A stretch of DNA of 64,000 nucleotides, taken from NCBI GenBank assembly GCA_028571685.1, contig CM053162.1:66142351-66206350 (forward strand), given 5' to 3'. Position 1 is the stretch's first letter; each line of letters opens with the position of its first letter. Origin of the DNA: Heterohyrax brucei. Lineage: Eukaryota > Chordata > Mammalia > Hyracoidea > Procaviidae. Made by a program: the position numbers and the translations under genes. Under the pieces are notes generated by a model, which saw only the letters and a program-made list of their open reading frames with translations, had not been told where the DNA came from and did not search any database. Of the stretch, positions 12,040 to 21,570 are shown one piece after another.

Positions 12040-12930
12040 TGGTCTTATAACTGCCACAGAATTATTGGATGGGACTATGCAAATAAAGTGCATGTGGCTG
12101 GCCTACCAAAGAGACTGGACAGCTTGCTAATAATACAAATAAGTTGCATGGTACCCTGGTGGAGGTGCGACAATGTGAATAAAGTGTACTGAACCCCCTA
12201 AGAAGGACACTGGAGAGTTTTGCCGTTCCACTAGGCTTAAAGTGAGTCATTCCAGAGGTGGAAAGGGGCCACCCCATTACCACCAAGAAAAGATGAGGGC
12301 AGAGCATGTCCTTTGGACCTTGAGTGCCTGTACTGAGAGCTTCCTAGACCCCAGAGACAGGGAGAGAAAGAGAGAGAGCTGTAATACTGGAGACAGCACA
12401 GACAGCAAGGAGCAGAGGAAGAGGAATGATGGCAGCAGAACCAGGAGACCAACATGATACAGTACAGTGGGCTTCCTGGCCCGCAGAGCAAGGCAGTTAC
12501 AGTGCCTGTCCTGACCCGCAGGGCGGAGAGCTGCGCCTCTTCAGGCAGAAGGCTTTCTGGTGGACTGGGTTCCCCTGCGCACTTATTGACGCTTTAAAAA
12601 GCTTTTTACCATTTCCTGGAGCAAGGCACTGGGATTGAAAGGCCCGGAGGCTGAGGGATAGAGAGATGCCTGCTTGCTGTCGCAGCTGAGGAAGGGTTGA
12701 CCTGATTGAAGGAACGTGTCCTGAGTTGTTCCTGATCCTGAATTGTAACGTATTATATCCGTAATAAACCCCTTACCTGTGAGTGTAGGTCTGGGAGTTC
12801 TGTGTGGCCGTTGCAATGAATTACAAAACCCAGCAGAGAAGCAGAGAGTGCCGTGAGAGGAATGGCTGGTGTTAGAACCGGTAAAAAGATTGGCAAGAGG
12901 AGGTATGTCTGCTTCTACCTCCCAGTCATC
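12040..12930 (+). mobile_element. ERV-L-like LTR with start of internal region (probable)
   Basis: A GC-richer block with a purine-rich stretch at 12355-12425, a poly(A) signal 'AATAAACC' at about 12763 and a U5-like 'GTCTGGGAGTTCTGTGTGGC'. About 60 bp further on is 'TGGTGTTAGAACCGG', which resembles the tRNA-Leu primer-binding site of ERV-L elements. Together these suggest the right half of a class III LTR and the first bases of an internal region. The left boundary is uncertain. No retroviral coding sequence follows. Confidence 0.5.
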
Positions 12931-13139
12931 AGCCTCAGCTGTCGATGCTGCTAACGCTTCTCTCTGAAGTTAAGGGACCTCTGATAACCACCATGCCATT
13001 TTTATAGGTACTCTTTCCTGCCAAACTAAGGTATTTTGAGGTTTTGTATACAGCTTATGACATGCCTCTCAATGATTCCTGCCTCGTGACATTCACTTCC
13101 TTATGCAATCTTCTCCCAGGGAGTATGAGTTGCATTCGT

Positions 13140-13572
13140 CCTTTGTGTGAGTTGAATGCAAAAGTGATAGGCTGTTATTTCCGTGATTAGGCATAGAAGA
13201 CAGTGACTTCTGTCTTGATAATGTGGTCTCTCTGGTTCTTTACGAGTGCTAGTCATGATGGAGAGGGTCACCTGATATGAAATGAAGGGCAGTTTCTAGC
13301 CAGTGGTGAGCAAGGAGCTGAGAGGCCCTCCGTCCAATAGCCAATGAGAGAATAGAATTCCCCCAACAACCACTCAATGAGCTCAGAAGCAGGTGGTATC
13401 CTGTTCAAACTAGATAAAGGAGGCTCACACTAAGACATTGTCTGGTACTCTTCATAGACCTTGATGCAGGGAAACTAAGGAAAGGGTGCCTGATTTCCAG
13501 TCCATAGAAACTGTGAGATAATGAAAGTACGTTCTTTTAAGCCACTGAATGTTGGGATGATTTGCTGTGCAC
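13140..13572 (+). mobile_element. Old MLT1-like LTR, left part
   Basis: Diverged LTR whose end reads 'GAAACTGTGAGATAATGAAA', then 'TTTTAAGCCACTGAATGTTG', the standard MLT1 3' end. It continues after a younger LTR at 14009-14032 ('TGCACTAAACTGGTAACTAA'), matching the expected terminal 'AATAGATAACTAATAC'. It is a pan-eutherian relic. Confidence 0.65.
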
Positions 13573-14008
13573 TGTTGCATATTTAATTGTGTCCCCCCAA
13601 AAATGTGTGTGTTGATTTGATTTGGCTATGAGTCCCAATATCATGCCCATCCTCCCATGTGTTGTGAATCCTGCTTCTGTGAGATTGATAACGGAGAATG
13701 GGCAACAGTTGAGTTGGTGAGCCAGACCTCAGGCTACAAGCTTGTGGGTTATAACAGAGAGAAATGACACGAGGAAGTGGGGAACTTCATATCACCAAGA
13801 GAGGAGCACTGAGAGCAGAGCACGTCCTTTGGATCCGAGGTTCCTGTGCTGAGATACTCTCACTGGATTTGGACTGTAATGATTTCTCATACGAAGTGGA
13901 CTTGTTAATGGATTTGTGGCTTTCCAGATTGTGACAGTAAAAGCTTTTCTTCATGAAACTTTCCATTCATGGTATTTTCTGTTAGAGCGGTACCAGGTGA
14001 CTAGGACA
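13573..14008 (+). mobile_element. MaLR solo LTR inserted in the MLT1-like LTR
   Basis: 436 bp from 'TGTTGCATATTTAATTGTGT' to 'GGTGACTAGGACA'. It is flanked by perfect 5-bp duplications 'TGCAC' (13568-13572 and 14009-14013). Removing it rejoins the end of the MLT1-like LTR. It is shorter than the LTRs at 10183 and 11310 and has lost the central segment. Confidence 0.88.
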
Positions 14009-14032
14009 TGCACTAAACTGGTAACTAATAGC

Positions 14033-14296
14033 ACCAGAGGACTTGCTTTGGCCAGTGGAATAGAGGGAGAAGAGATTTACGATATTTCTATTAGAAATGT
14101 CAAAAGCTAGTTTGTTGCCTGCCGTGTTTCTTTTCCTTTCACTACGTTGACTGGTGATATGCCAGGCAGAAGCTGAATTCCACCAGGGAGAAACAAGGAG
14201 CACAGCCTACCCTGCAGTGGACACAGAGCCCAAAGGAGACTTAAATCTTTGTTCTTTTAAGCCATTAAAATTTGTCTGTTCAATCACCATACTCTA
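14033..14296 (+). mobile_element. Ancient LTR-like relic split by MER5A
   Basis: 'CTTGCTTTGGCCAGTGGAAT', then 'TTTCCTTTCACTACGTTGAC' and 'TTGTTCTTTTAAGCCATTAA', is a composition typical of old mammalian LTR relics. Its end continues past the MER5A copy at 14514-14540 ('TTCCAGCCTATCCTGTCTG'). The subfamily could not be named with confidence. Confidence 0.5.
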
Positions 14297-14513
14297 GCCC
14301 TGGGTTTCTCAAACAGCCTGTTGACATTTCAGGACAGGATAACTTTGAGGGGCTGCCCTGTGCATTGTAGGACGTTAGCAGCATCACGGGGCTTTAACCT
14401 ATTAGAAGCTAGTAGTACTGTTCTCCTCTTTCCTGAGCCTGAAGGAACAAAATTTCTCCAGACATTGTTAAACATCCACTGGGGGGCAAATTGCCCCTGA
14501 CAGAGAACGCCTG
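14297..14513 (-). mobile_element. MER5A (hAT-Charlie non-autonomous DNA transposon)
   Basis: Reads 'CCCTGGGTTTCTCAAACAGC', 'GTGCATTGTAGGACGTTAGC', 'CCAGACATTGTTAAACATCC' and 'CAGAGAACGCCTG'. This is the reverse complement of the MER5A layout with terminal 'CAGTGGTTCTCAA'. The flanks 'ACTCTAGC' and 'TTCCAGCC' are a plausible decayed 8-bp hAT duplication. It is a fossil shared across eutherians. Confidence 0.85.
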
Positions 14514-14540
14514 TTCCAGCCTATCCTGTCTGTTATGGTC

Positions 14541-14949
14541 AGTTTTCCATACTGCCCTACTATCTGCCGTTCTCTCGGCTTAAGGGAATGCCTCTGTCCT
14601 GGCTGGTTGCTCAGGACTCCTGTAGTCTCTAGACATACCCCTGGCTCTATGACTTTTTTTTCCCCCTACTTCTCCAAGTAGAGCTCTTACGATCTACATT
14701 CTTGTGCACATGACTCACACCTGGGTTACAGAAAGCACCTTTGTGCCTCTGTAAAATTTGGCTGTCTCTGTGCCACTGCAGAGCTGCTGAGTAGTCAGTT
14801 TCTGGCCCTTACATTTCTCCTGCTTGAGCGAAGAACCAACCCACTAAGACTCCCACTTGGACACTCTGGTACACATTGCAAACTCTCTGAGTGATGTAAT
14901 TGATGTCTTTCCTCTAGGTGTGAGGTCAAGAGAAGGTGCCTCTTGTTCT

Positions 14950-14984
<35 letters not shown>

Positions 14985-15022
14985 ACTTCTCCTTTACTGC
15001 TCATCTCTTATCCTTATGGAAT
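14541..15022. other. Unrecognised sequence
   Basis: No element was identified apart from the compound microsatellite at its right end. Confidence 0.4.
14949..14984 (+). repeat. (CT)n(GT)n compound microsatellite
   Basis: An uninterrupted CT run followed directly by a GT run, about 36 bp in all, likely polymorphic. Confidence 0.95.
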
Positions 15023-15178
15023 GGAAACCCTAGTGGCGCAGTTAAGTGCTACAGCTACTAATGGAAAGGTTGGCAGTTCGGGTCCACTAGGTGCTCCTTG
15101 GAAACTCTATGGGGCAGTTCTACTCGAAGCTATGAGTCGGAATTGACATGCTGGCAGTGAATTTGGTTTTTGGTTTGG
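15023..15178 (+). mobile_element. AfroSINE (short form)
   Basis: 'GGAAACCCTAGTGGCGCAG' start, B-box-like 'GGCAGTTCGGGTCCACTAGG', 'GGAAACTCTATGGGGCAGTT', and tail 'GGTTTTTGGTTTGGG'. About 15 bp around 'CTGTCCTATAGGGT' are deleted. Confidence 0.9.
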
Positions 15179-15462
15179 GTGTCCTCATGGACCCTATTCC
15201 TGACGTCACCTAGGAATCAAAATCACCAAACTTGTTTCCCCCACTTTTTCTAGAAAGCCTCCATGAGTTCCTATTTGAAATATAGTCACAAGTGTTTTTA
15301 AGTCTGATTGAAAGTGACATCAATTTTACATAATATTTTTCAGTTGTGAAGAACTATAAAAATTTACCCTGAATTTATATCACAAAATGCTCCATTCAGC
15401 TGACTGAATTCCTCACCTTCACTGGGGGTTAATGTAGCAGGGGTTGAACATTTCCCTTTGCT

Positions 15463-15633
15463 AGAGCCCCGGTGCCATAGTTATTAAGTGCTGCAGCTGT
15501 TTACCAAAAGGGCAGCAGTTCAAATCCACCAGGTGCTCCTTGGAAAGTCTATGGGCCAGTTCTACTCTGTCCTATAGGGTCGCTGTGAGTTGAAATCCAC
15601 TCGACGACACAGGCCTTGGTTTTCTGGTTTGGG
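15463..15633 (+). mobile_element. AfroSINE (short form)
   Basis: 'AGAGCCCCGGTGCCATAG' start, B box 'GCAGTTCAAATCCACCAGG', complete core 'CTACTCTGTCCTATAGGGTC' and tail 'GGTTTTCTGGTTTGGG'. Well preserved. Confidence 0.92.
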
Positions 15634-15638
15634 TTCAG

Positions 15639-15760
15639 AGTACTGACAGTGTAGTAGTTAAGATAGTGGCAGCTAATCAGAAGATTAGCAGTTAGAACCC
15701 ACCAGCTGCACCTTGGAAGCCTAGGGTTGCTATGTGTTGGGATCAACTTCATAGCAAAGG
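15639..15760 (+). mobile_element. AfroSINE with central deletion
   Basis: 'GTGTAGTAGTTAAGATAGTG', 'AGCAGTTAGAACCCACCAGC', then a jump to 'AGGGTTGCTATGTGTTGGGA' and 'AACTTCATAGCAAAGGG'. Directly downstream of another AfroSINE in the same orientation. Confidence 0.8.
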
Positions 15761-16523
15761 GCTAGCTAACATGTATTTGGCCAGCTGTGCATAATAAATT
15801 CCAGCCTACTTATTTAGTTGCTGCTACTTCTCTCCAATTTCTGTGAATTAGATGAAACCGAGTCTGCCCTAGAGTGCGTTCAGAGGTCAGGGGGTAGCAT
15901 AGACGGCCTTAAGAATTCATCTTTCACGTGGTTTTCTTCACCTTTTACAATATCTCTGGGAGAAGGATGGTTGCCCCTTGCCCCTCTCTGCCTCAACACA
16001 AGCAGGTCTGTCCTAGTCATGATTTAGCAAATGGATCCTATTCTATGTTGCTTTACTTTTGAAAATGAGGGAGCAAGGACAGGGACAGAGGCTGTGAGAA
16101 TGAGAAACCGAGCAGGGTTAAAACAGCGTATTTGTTTTCTTTTCATTAACATGTAATTGGAGAGAACATACTTTTAGGATGTGCTTTGCTAGAGGACAAA
16201 TTCAAAGGCACTTTAACCCAGAATGATTTTGTGTGGCTTACCTAATTTTTTCCCAATTAAATAATTATAATTACATTCTAATCAGTGGATGGTGGTTTTA
16301 GAATGAAAGTGCTCTTTAATATTTATTTTACTGAGAACTGAATTTTTTTTTGAAAAAATAAAAGTGTTCCCGAGAAAAATTAGTGTGACTTTTGCAGTTT
16401 TGGAAATTAACCATAATACTTCTATTGAAAATGAAAGATAATGGCCACTTTGCCTTGAGCCTTTTTTTCCATCCAATATAGTACGTGAAGGACATTAACT
16501 TGGAGGTAGGTATATAACTAGAT
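15761..16523. other. No recognised feature
   Basis: AT-rich sequence between two AfroSINEs. No element or conserved frame was recognised. Confidence 0.4.
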
Positions 16524-16684
16524 GGAGCCCTGGAGGCACAGTGGCTAACAGCTTGGCTATGAGCCAATAGGTTGGGAGTTCAAATAAACCAGTCGTTCCT
16601 TCATAACCCTATGGGGCAGTTCTTCTCTGTGGTATAAGGATGCTATGACCCCAAATCGACTCAATAGCAATTTTTTGTTTTTAA
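16524..16684 (+). mobile_element. AfroSINE (short form)
   Basis: 'GGAGCCCTGGAGGCACAGTG' start, 'GGGAGTTCAAATAAACCAG' as B-box region, 'CTATGGGGCAGTTCTTCTCT', then a short T-rich tail. Confidence 0.88.
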
Positions 16685-17131
16685 ACATAATCAGACAACA
16701 AAATATTTATCATCAAACATTTGAAGAGTCATTAGCTGAAAGAAGAAGAGTAATAGTAACACACAAATCAAGTGACTGTCCTCAAACAGGATTGATGCAG
16801 CAAACCAGGGCAAATCCAAGAGTATTAAAATCCACATTATTAGTAAGATTGAAGGGGTTGCTGCATTACAAGAGGTCATGTGGTCATGAAAAATGGAGCA
16901 GTAGAGACCCAGAGTGTGTGCTATGAAACATTGTTTCTGACATTAACCAGAAACACATACATACAATGAACACAGTGTGCATTGCTCACAAAGAGACTAG
17001 TAGATTAAGGGAAGGAATTATATGAGGAGTCAGATGAATAGCAAAATATCTTTACAAAAGCTACAAAACATGGAAGAGATAGCTTGAGATCATGATATCT
17101 TCATACTAGGATTTCGAGAAACGTAAAGCCC

Positions 17132-17290
17132 GAAACAAAAACCAATTGATGGTGAGTCTATTCTGACTCGTAACAGCCCTGTAGGACAGAGCAAAACTGC
17201 TCCATAGAGTTTCTGAGGAGCACCTGGTGAATTTGAACTCCCAGCTTTTTGGTTAGCAGCTGCAGCACTTGCCTACTGTAAGCCACCAGG
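17132..17290 (-). mobile_element. AfroSINE (short form)
   Basis: Read on the minus strand: 'AGGAGCACCTGGTGAATTTG' is the reverse of the core plus B box, 'TTTTTGGTTAGCAGCTGCAG' the reverse of the tRNA-derived loop, and 'GAAACAAAAACCAATTGATG' the tail. Confidence 0.9.
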
Positions 17291-19530
17291 AAAAATGGTG
17301 AAAAGTGAATGTAATAGAACCAATACTTTAAGAAATTATAGAAGAAAATTTTTCTGAATGAAGAAAGACCTGAGTTTTCTGACTGTAAGACTCTTAATTA
17401 AATTTATAAATCCTCAGGAAAGAAATAGCTTTCTAAATTCACACAGTAAGTAAAAGAAAGAGAACAAATAATGGAAACAGAAAGAGAGCGAGAAAGAAAA
17501 ATTGCCAACCTGGAACTTGGTTTTATTATTTGTAAGATCTAGAGCATTCTAAGAGGAAATTACTAACATCTCCAGAATTTGTCCTGTTAAGCATAGCCTT
17601 CTGTGTTTGAAGTTTCACCTAAGGAAGTGAAATGTAACAGAGACTATATTCCAAAGAGAGATGCTGGATCAGAATGCAAATATTCAAAGCATTTAGCTGG
17701 AAAAATGTTTGCACAATTCTTAAAATGTTCACTCATTCACAGTGAGTCAAAAAGGGATGGGAGCATATTGAAATGAAGAGGACATTTTGGAGGTCACTGT
17801 GTGCTGAAGTGATAGGTGTCCAACTTCAGGGCAACTGAGGTGTGTAATCCCATTTCTCAGCTCAAGCCTACTAAGAGGAGTCCCAGGGAATATGATCAAA
17901 AAAGAATTATTGCATGAAGTAAGACATCTTTAATAATTTTAAATGTGCTTTCTCAGTAAGCTTGAAGATGATATTATTAATAAAATAGGAGCAGATACTC
18001 TTGAAAAAGAAGAAATGGAAAACTATGAATTCTCAGTACAAAAAATAGCAAAATAATGCAAACACAAACATAGATACATATATACTCACTTTTCATCATG
18101 GGGATAAAACTAGCCCCTCTGAACAAAGCTGAGAGGAGAGTGAAGAAACAAAACTAAGCCCTGTTGTGATTGTATCCCACCCACTGGAGTAGTTTAATAT
18201 ACTACCTAAGTAAGTTATTCTTAATTTGCTTGAGACATTTACCGGTAGATGTTGTTCCTCTCCTCTGTGACAACCTCTATTCACATCTACACATCTATTG
18301 TCTATCTATCAACTCCAGAGAGAGATGTCAGTTTACAGGTCGATAATCAAGGATGATAGATTCTTAATTTCTGGGGCCCCGAAGGCACCAACCAACCTTG
18401 AAACACCAAAGACTGCTTTAAAAAAGAAGAAGAAAATGAAAAAACACGGCACTTGGCTTGGCTGAGTCAATTTCAACTCATAAGTAATTTAATTTACAGG
18501 GAAGACAAAAGGGCAGAACATGTTCTTCAAACATTCATATTCTTTTCTCTATCTCTGTCGCCCCCCCAACATATACACACACACTCGTGTGCATACACAC
18601 ACACACACATCTACACCAATGTTTCAGGTGGTGAAGAGGGAATTAGAAGCAATGAAGAGACTTGTTCCCTCTTGACATTGTGAATCTGGCAGGGCATGCC
18701 ATCATTGATTTCTCATTAATATCTAGAGTCTACATTTACAAAATATGTTTAACAACAACAGCAACAAAACCTTTGTAGTATATTCTTATATGGAATGTTT
18801 TGAAGGCAGAAACCTAGCAGAGAACTCCTGGCTGATGTCTTAGGAAGGGCAGGAAAGACATCCTCTTGGGGTTTCCAGGGATGGGGCAGCTGGATACCTC
18901 ACACGTCTTTTCTTGGGCACTGAGTTTCCTGAGTATATCCGTGCGACCGGAATGGGATGGGATTGCAGGTGAGAGAGACTGCCAATGGTTAGCAAAGCAT
19001 TGTTACAGGGTAAAAAAAAGAGAGCGTTAAAGGGCAGGGTGGAAAGAACAAGCCAAAATCAGTGAGGAAACAATGAGCTGGCATCTCAGAAGAGGACGAG
19101 CTCTTCAGAACTGAGGCAGAAGCCGGATCAGAAGCAGCAGAAGGGAACAATGTGCCTAGGGCATGTTCTCATCTACAGTGGGCAACCACGGCCCACAAGT
19201 TCTGCAGTGCCACTGTCCTTGTCTGACCACCTGGACTGAAATGTCATTCCTAGGAAAATTCTAAGAAAGGAGGTAGAATCTTGACTTGAGAGACTTGGAT
19301 TTTAGAACTAATTAAAAGTGTAACCAGAGGGCGTAGTAGGGTGAGTGGGGTGTTAGAGCCCCTTTGCTGACCTTTCATGTGAGCAACGTACATTTTCTTG
19401 ATCTTATGAAAGGCAGTATCAAAACAGAGCTGAGAACCCCTAACTGGATTGACACTCATAAAGCTCTCCGTTTGCCAAGCAGAAAGACTACAGAGAAAAT
19501 TGTAGATACATTTGCAAAAATAACAAGTTT
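17291..19530. other. Mostly unrecognised sequence
   Basis: The only clear feature in more than 2 kb is a CA-rich microsatellite at 18572-18611. Open frames here are short and lack recognisable domains. Confidence 0.4.
18572..18611 (+). repeat. Interrupted (CA)n microsatellite
   Basis: CACACACAC, then 'TCGTGTGCATA', then CACACACACACACA. It is adjacent to a short C7 run at 18561-18567. Confidence 0.9.
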
Positions 19531-20552
19531 ATTTTTACATGCCTATATTTATTTTTATTGTGATTAAGTGAAAATTTACAATCCAAGGCAATTTGCCATA
19601 TAAAACCCTGAGCGCCTGCCTCTCTGCAACTCTCTCTGCTGGCCTCACTCTGCGACAGCACACCCTTTCCACTCCTTACTTCCAGTATTGACTCAACTGA
19701 CACTTGTCCCTTCTACTCCACTCTCTCCTCTCCCTTCTAAAAAGAAACCCGTTAGACAGCCTCATATATATATTAAGCCAGAAAGCACACACTGCACATG
19801 CTCTGTGTTCCTTAGTGCAGCTCAATCCTTGTCGGAAGGGTCGGCTCCAGTACTGGTTTCAGCTGTAGGCTAGCAGCAAGTCCAGGGGCCATGATTTCAG
19901 AGGACTCTCCCGGTCGTCAGCCCACCAAGTCTGGCCTTTCACTAGAGTTCTAGATCTGCACACCCTTTTTTCTCACGCTGCGTCGGGGACTCTACACTGT
20001 GTGCCCTGTCAGGGCAGTCTTGGGTGGTGGCCGGGCACCATTCTTCTAGTACTGGTTTCATGCCGATGTGGTCTCACAATCATATAGACGCTTCTGTCTC
20101 CTGGGCCCATTTTCCCTCATGCCTTTGATGGTCTTGGTTTTTATATGCTACAGCTGGGTTGGGACCAGTCCATGTTCCTTATATGACAGCTTGCTGGCCC
20201 CTAGGGTCACCATGAGTTGGATCTGACTCGACGGCTCTTGGCTTTTTGGCTGGCTGGCTGGCTTTTAAGACCCTAGGCGCCGCTCACCAATATGGGGTGT
20301 AGAACATTCCATTTGAAAACAACTGATTAAGCCAATTGACCTCAAGGTCCCCTGAAACCATCATCCCCAGGCCCCTGTCCCCGCTACTCTGTTATCTAAA
20401 ATGTTGGGTTGTATTTAGAAAAACTTGCAGCTTATGATGTCCTATAGTTGTGCAGCCCTGCCTTCTACCGCATGCTGTCACTCTCGTCACCTAACTGAAT
20501 TCCTATGGACTCTCATTTGTATGAATAACTCCCTGCCACACCCTTGTAGCCA
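19531..20552 (-). mobile_element. Older L1 3' end (type C 3' UTR), left segment
   Basis: The A-rich 3' terminus lies at the left ('TTTATTTTTATTGTGATTAAG' region, 19545-19565). The 3' UTR matches the 7.5-kb L1 fragment in reverse. The element continues beyond the big L1 insertion at 27707 to about 27840 with 'CTTCTGTGCATAGGCC' and 'GAGTTCACTCAGCATGTC'. It is therefore the insertion site of the 7.1-kb L1. Confidence 0.8.
20205..20262 (+). mobile_element. AfroSINE/RTE 3'-tail fragment in L1 3' UTR
   Basis: 'TAGGGTCACCATGAGTTGGA' 'TCTGACTCGACGGCTCTTGG', then (GGCT)4, lies between L1 blocks that are contiguous in other copies ('CAGCTTG' and 'CTTTTAAGACC'). Only the 3' 55 bp of a SINE or RTE are present, consistent with a severely 5'-truncated insertion. 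Confidence 0.6.
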
Positions 20553-20570
20553 CCAAAGAGTATTGTCTTC
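20553..20570. repeat. 18-bp target-site duplication, left copy
   Basis: 'CCAAAGAGTATTGTCTTC' is repeated exactly at 27707-27724. The pair brackets the L1 and marks its integration site. Confidence 0.95.
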
Positions 20571-21570
20571 TTTTTTTTTTTTATTTAACATAACTGAGTG
20601 AAAATGTACATTCACATGTAAATTTACATGCCCCCCTATATGTAGCTTCCACTGCTCTCCCTGTCCGGTGACTGCGCACTATTCCTCTCTGCTCCATACA
20701 TGTCTCATCCTCCCAACAGTCTCCTTTTCCTTCCTCTCCGTCATCTCCCCTTCCTCCAGCCAGAGGTCAGCAAGATGATATCCTATAGATGTATAGAACC
20801 ATAAAGTGCTTCCAATATATGGTCACTCTGCATTGCCAAGTCCAATCCATTCCTGTCCAAAGAGTGGACCTTTGTTATAATTTATGGTAACGGGCAGCAT
20901 CAGGGCCAGGGGCCATGCTCTCAGAGGAACCCCCAAACCGCTGGACCATCAATTGAGGCCTTTTAGTGGAAATCTCATGATGCACCTCTTTTTATTCTTG
21001 GGTTGCCAGTGAGGCTCCTCTCTGTGAGCTCCGTTGTGGCTATCACTGGTGGTGGCCGGGCACCATCCGGTTCTTCCAGTCCCAGGTCGATGTAGGCACC
21101 CACTCTTGTGGGTCTCTCTGTCTTCTCGGTTGTCTTTACCGCATGCCATTTTGGCCCTCGGTGAGCATCCATTCCTGCTGAGTTGGGACCATTTGCTGTG
21201 TCCTCGGATGGCAGCTTGGCAGCTTTTAAGACCCCAGACGCCACTCACCAATGTGGGGTGCAGAGAGCTCTCTTAGCAAAATTCTAGTTGTGCCAGTTGG
21301 CCTGGAATTCGCCTAAGAGCATGGTCCCCCTCCCCCCGCCCCTGCTACTTTATCCTTGCAGTATTGAGTTAAGGTGGAAGGAGTACTCAAGTTATGCTGA
21401 AGTCCACTTAATGTTGTTCTTGTTCCTAATGTGTGCTGTCACCGCTTTCTCTCAACTAGATGTCTAGTAACTACCTAAACTAAACCCTCCCCCCCTCACC
21501 CTCCCTCTCTCCCCTCCCTTGCAGCTGTCAAAGAGTCTTTTCTTCTATACACAAGTCTGTTTTTGAGATC

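Noticed and set aside
12040..12930. CpG-poor promoter or first exon of a host gene, because of higher GC and a poly(A) signal
   Set aside because: The AATAAA, U5-like text and a primer-binding-site-like motif fit an ERV-L-type LTR better, and no coding frame follows.
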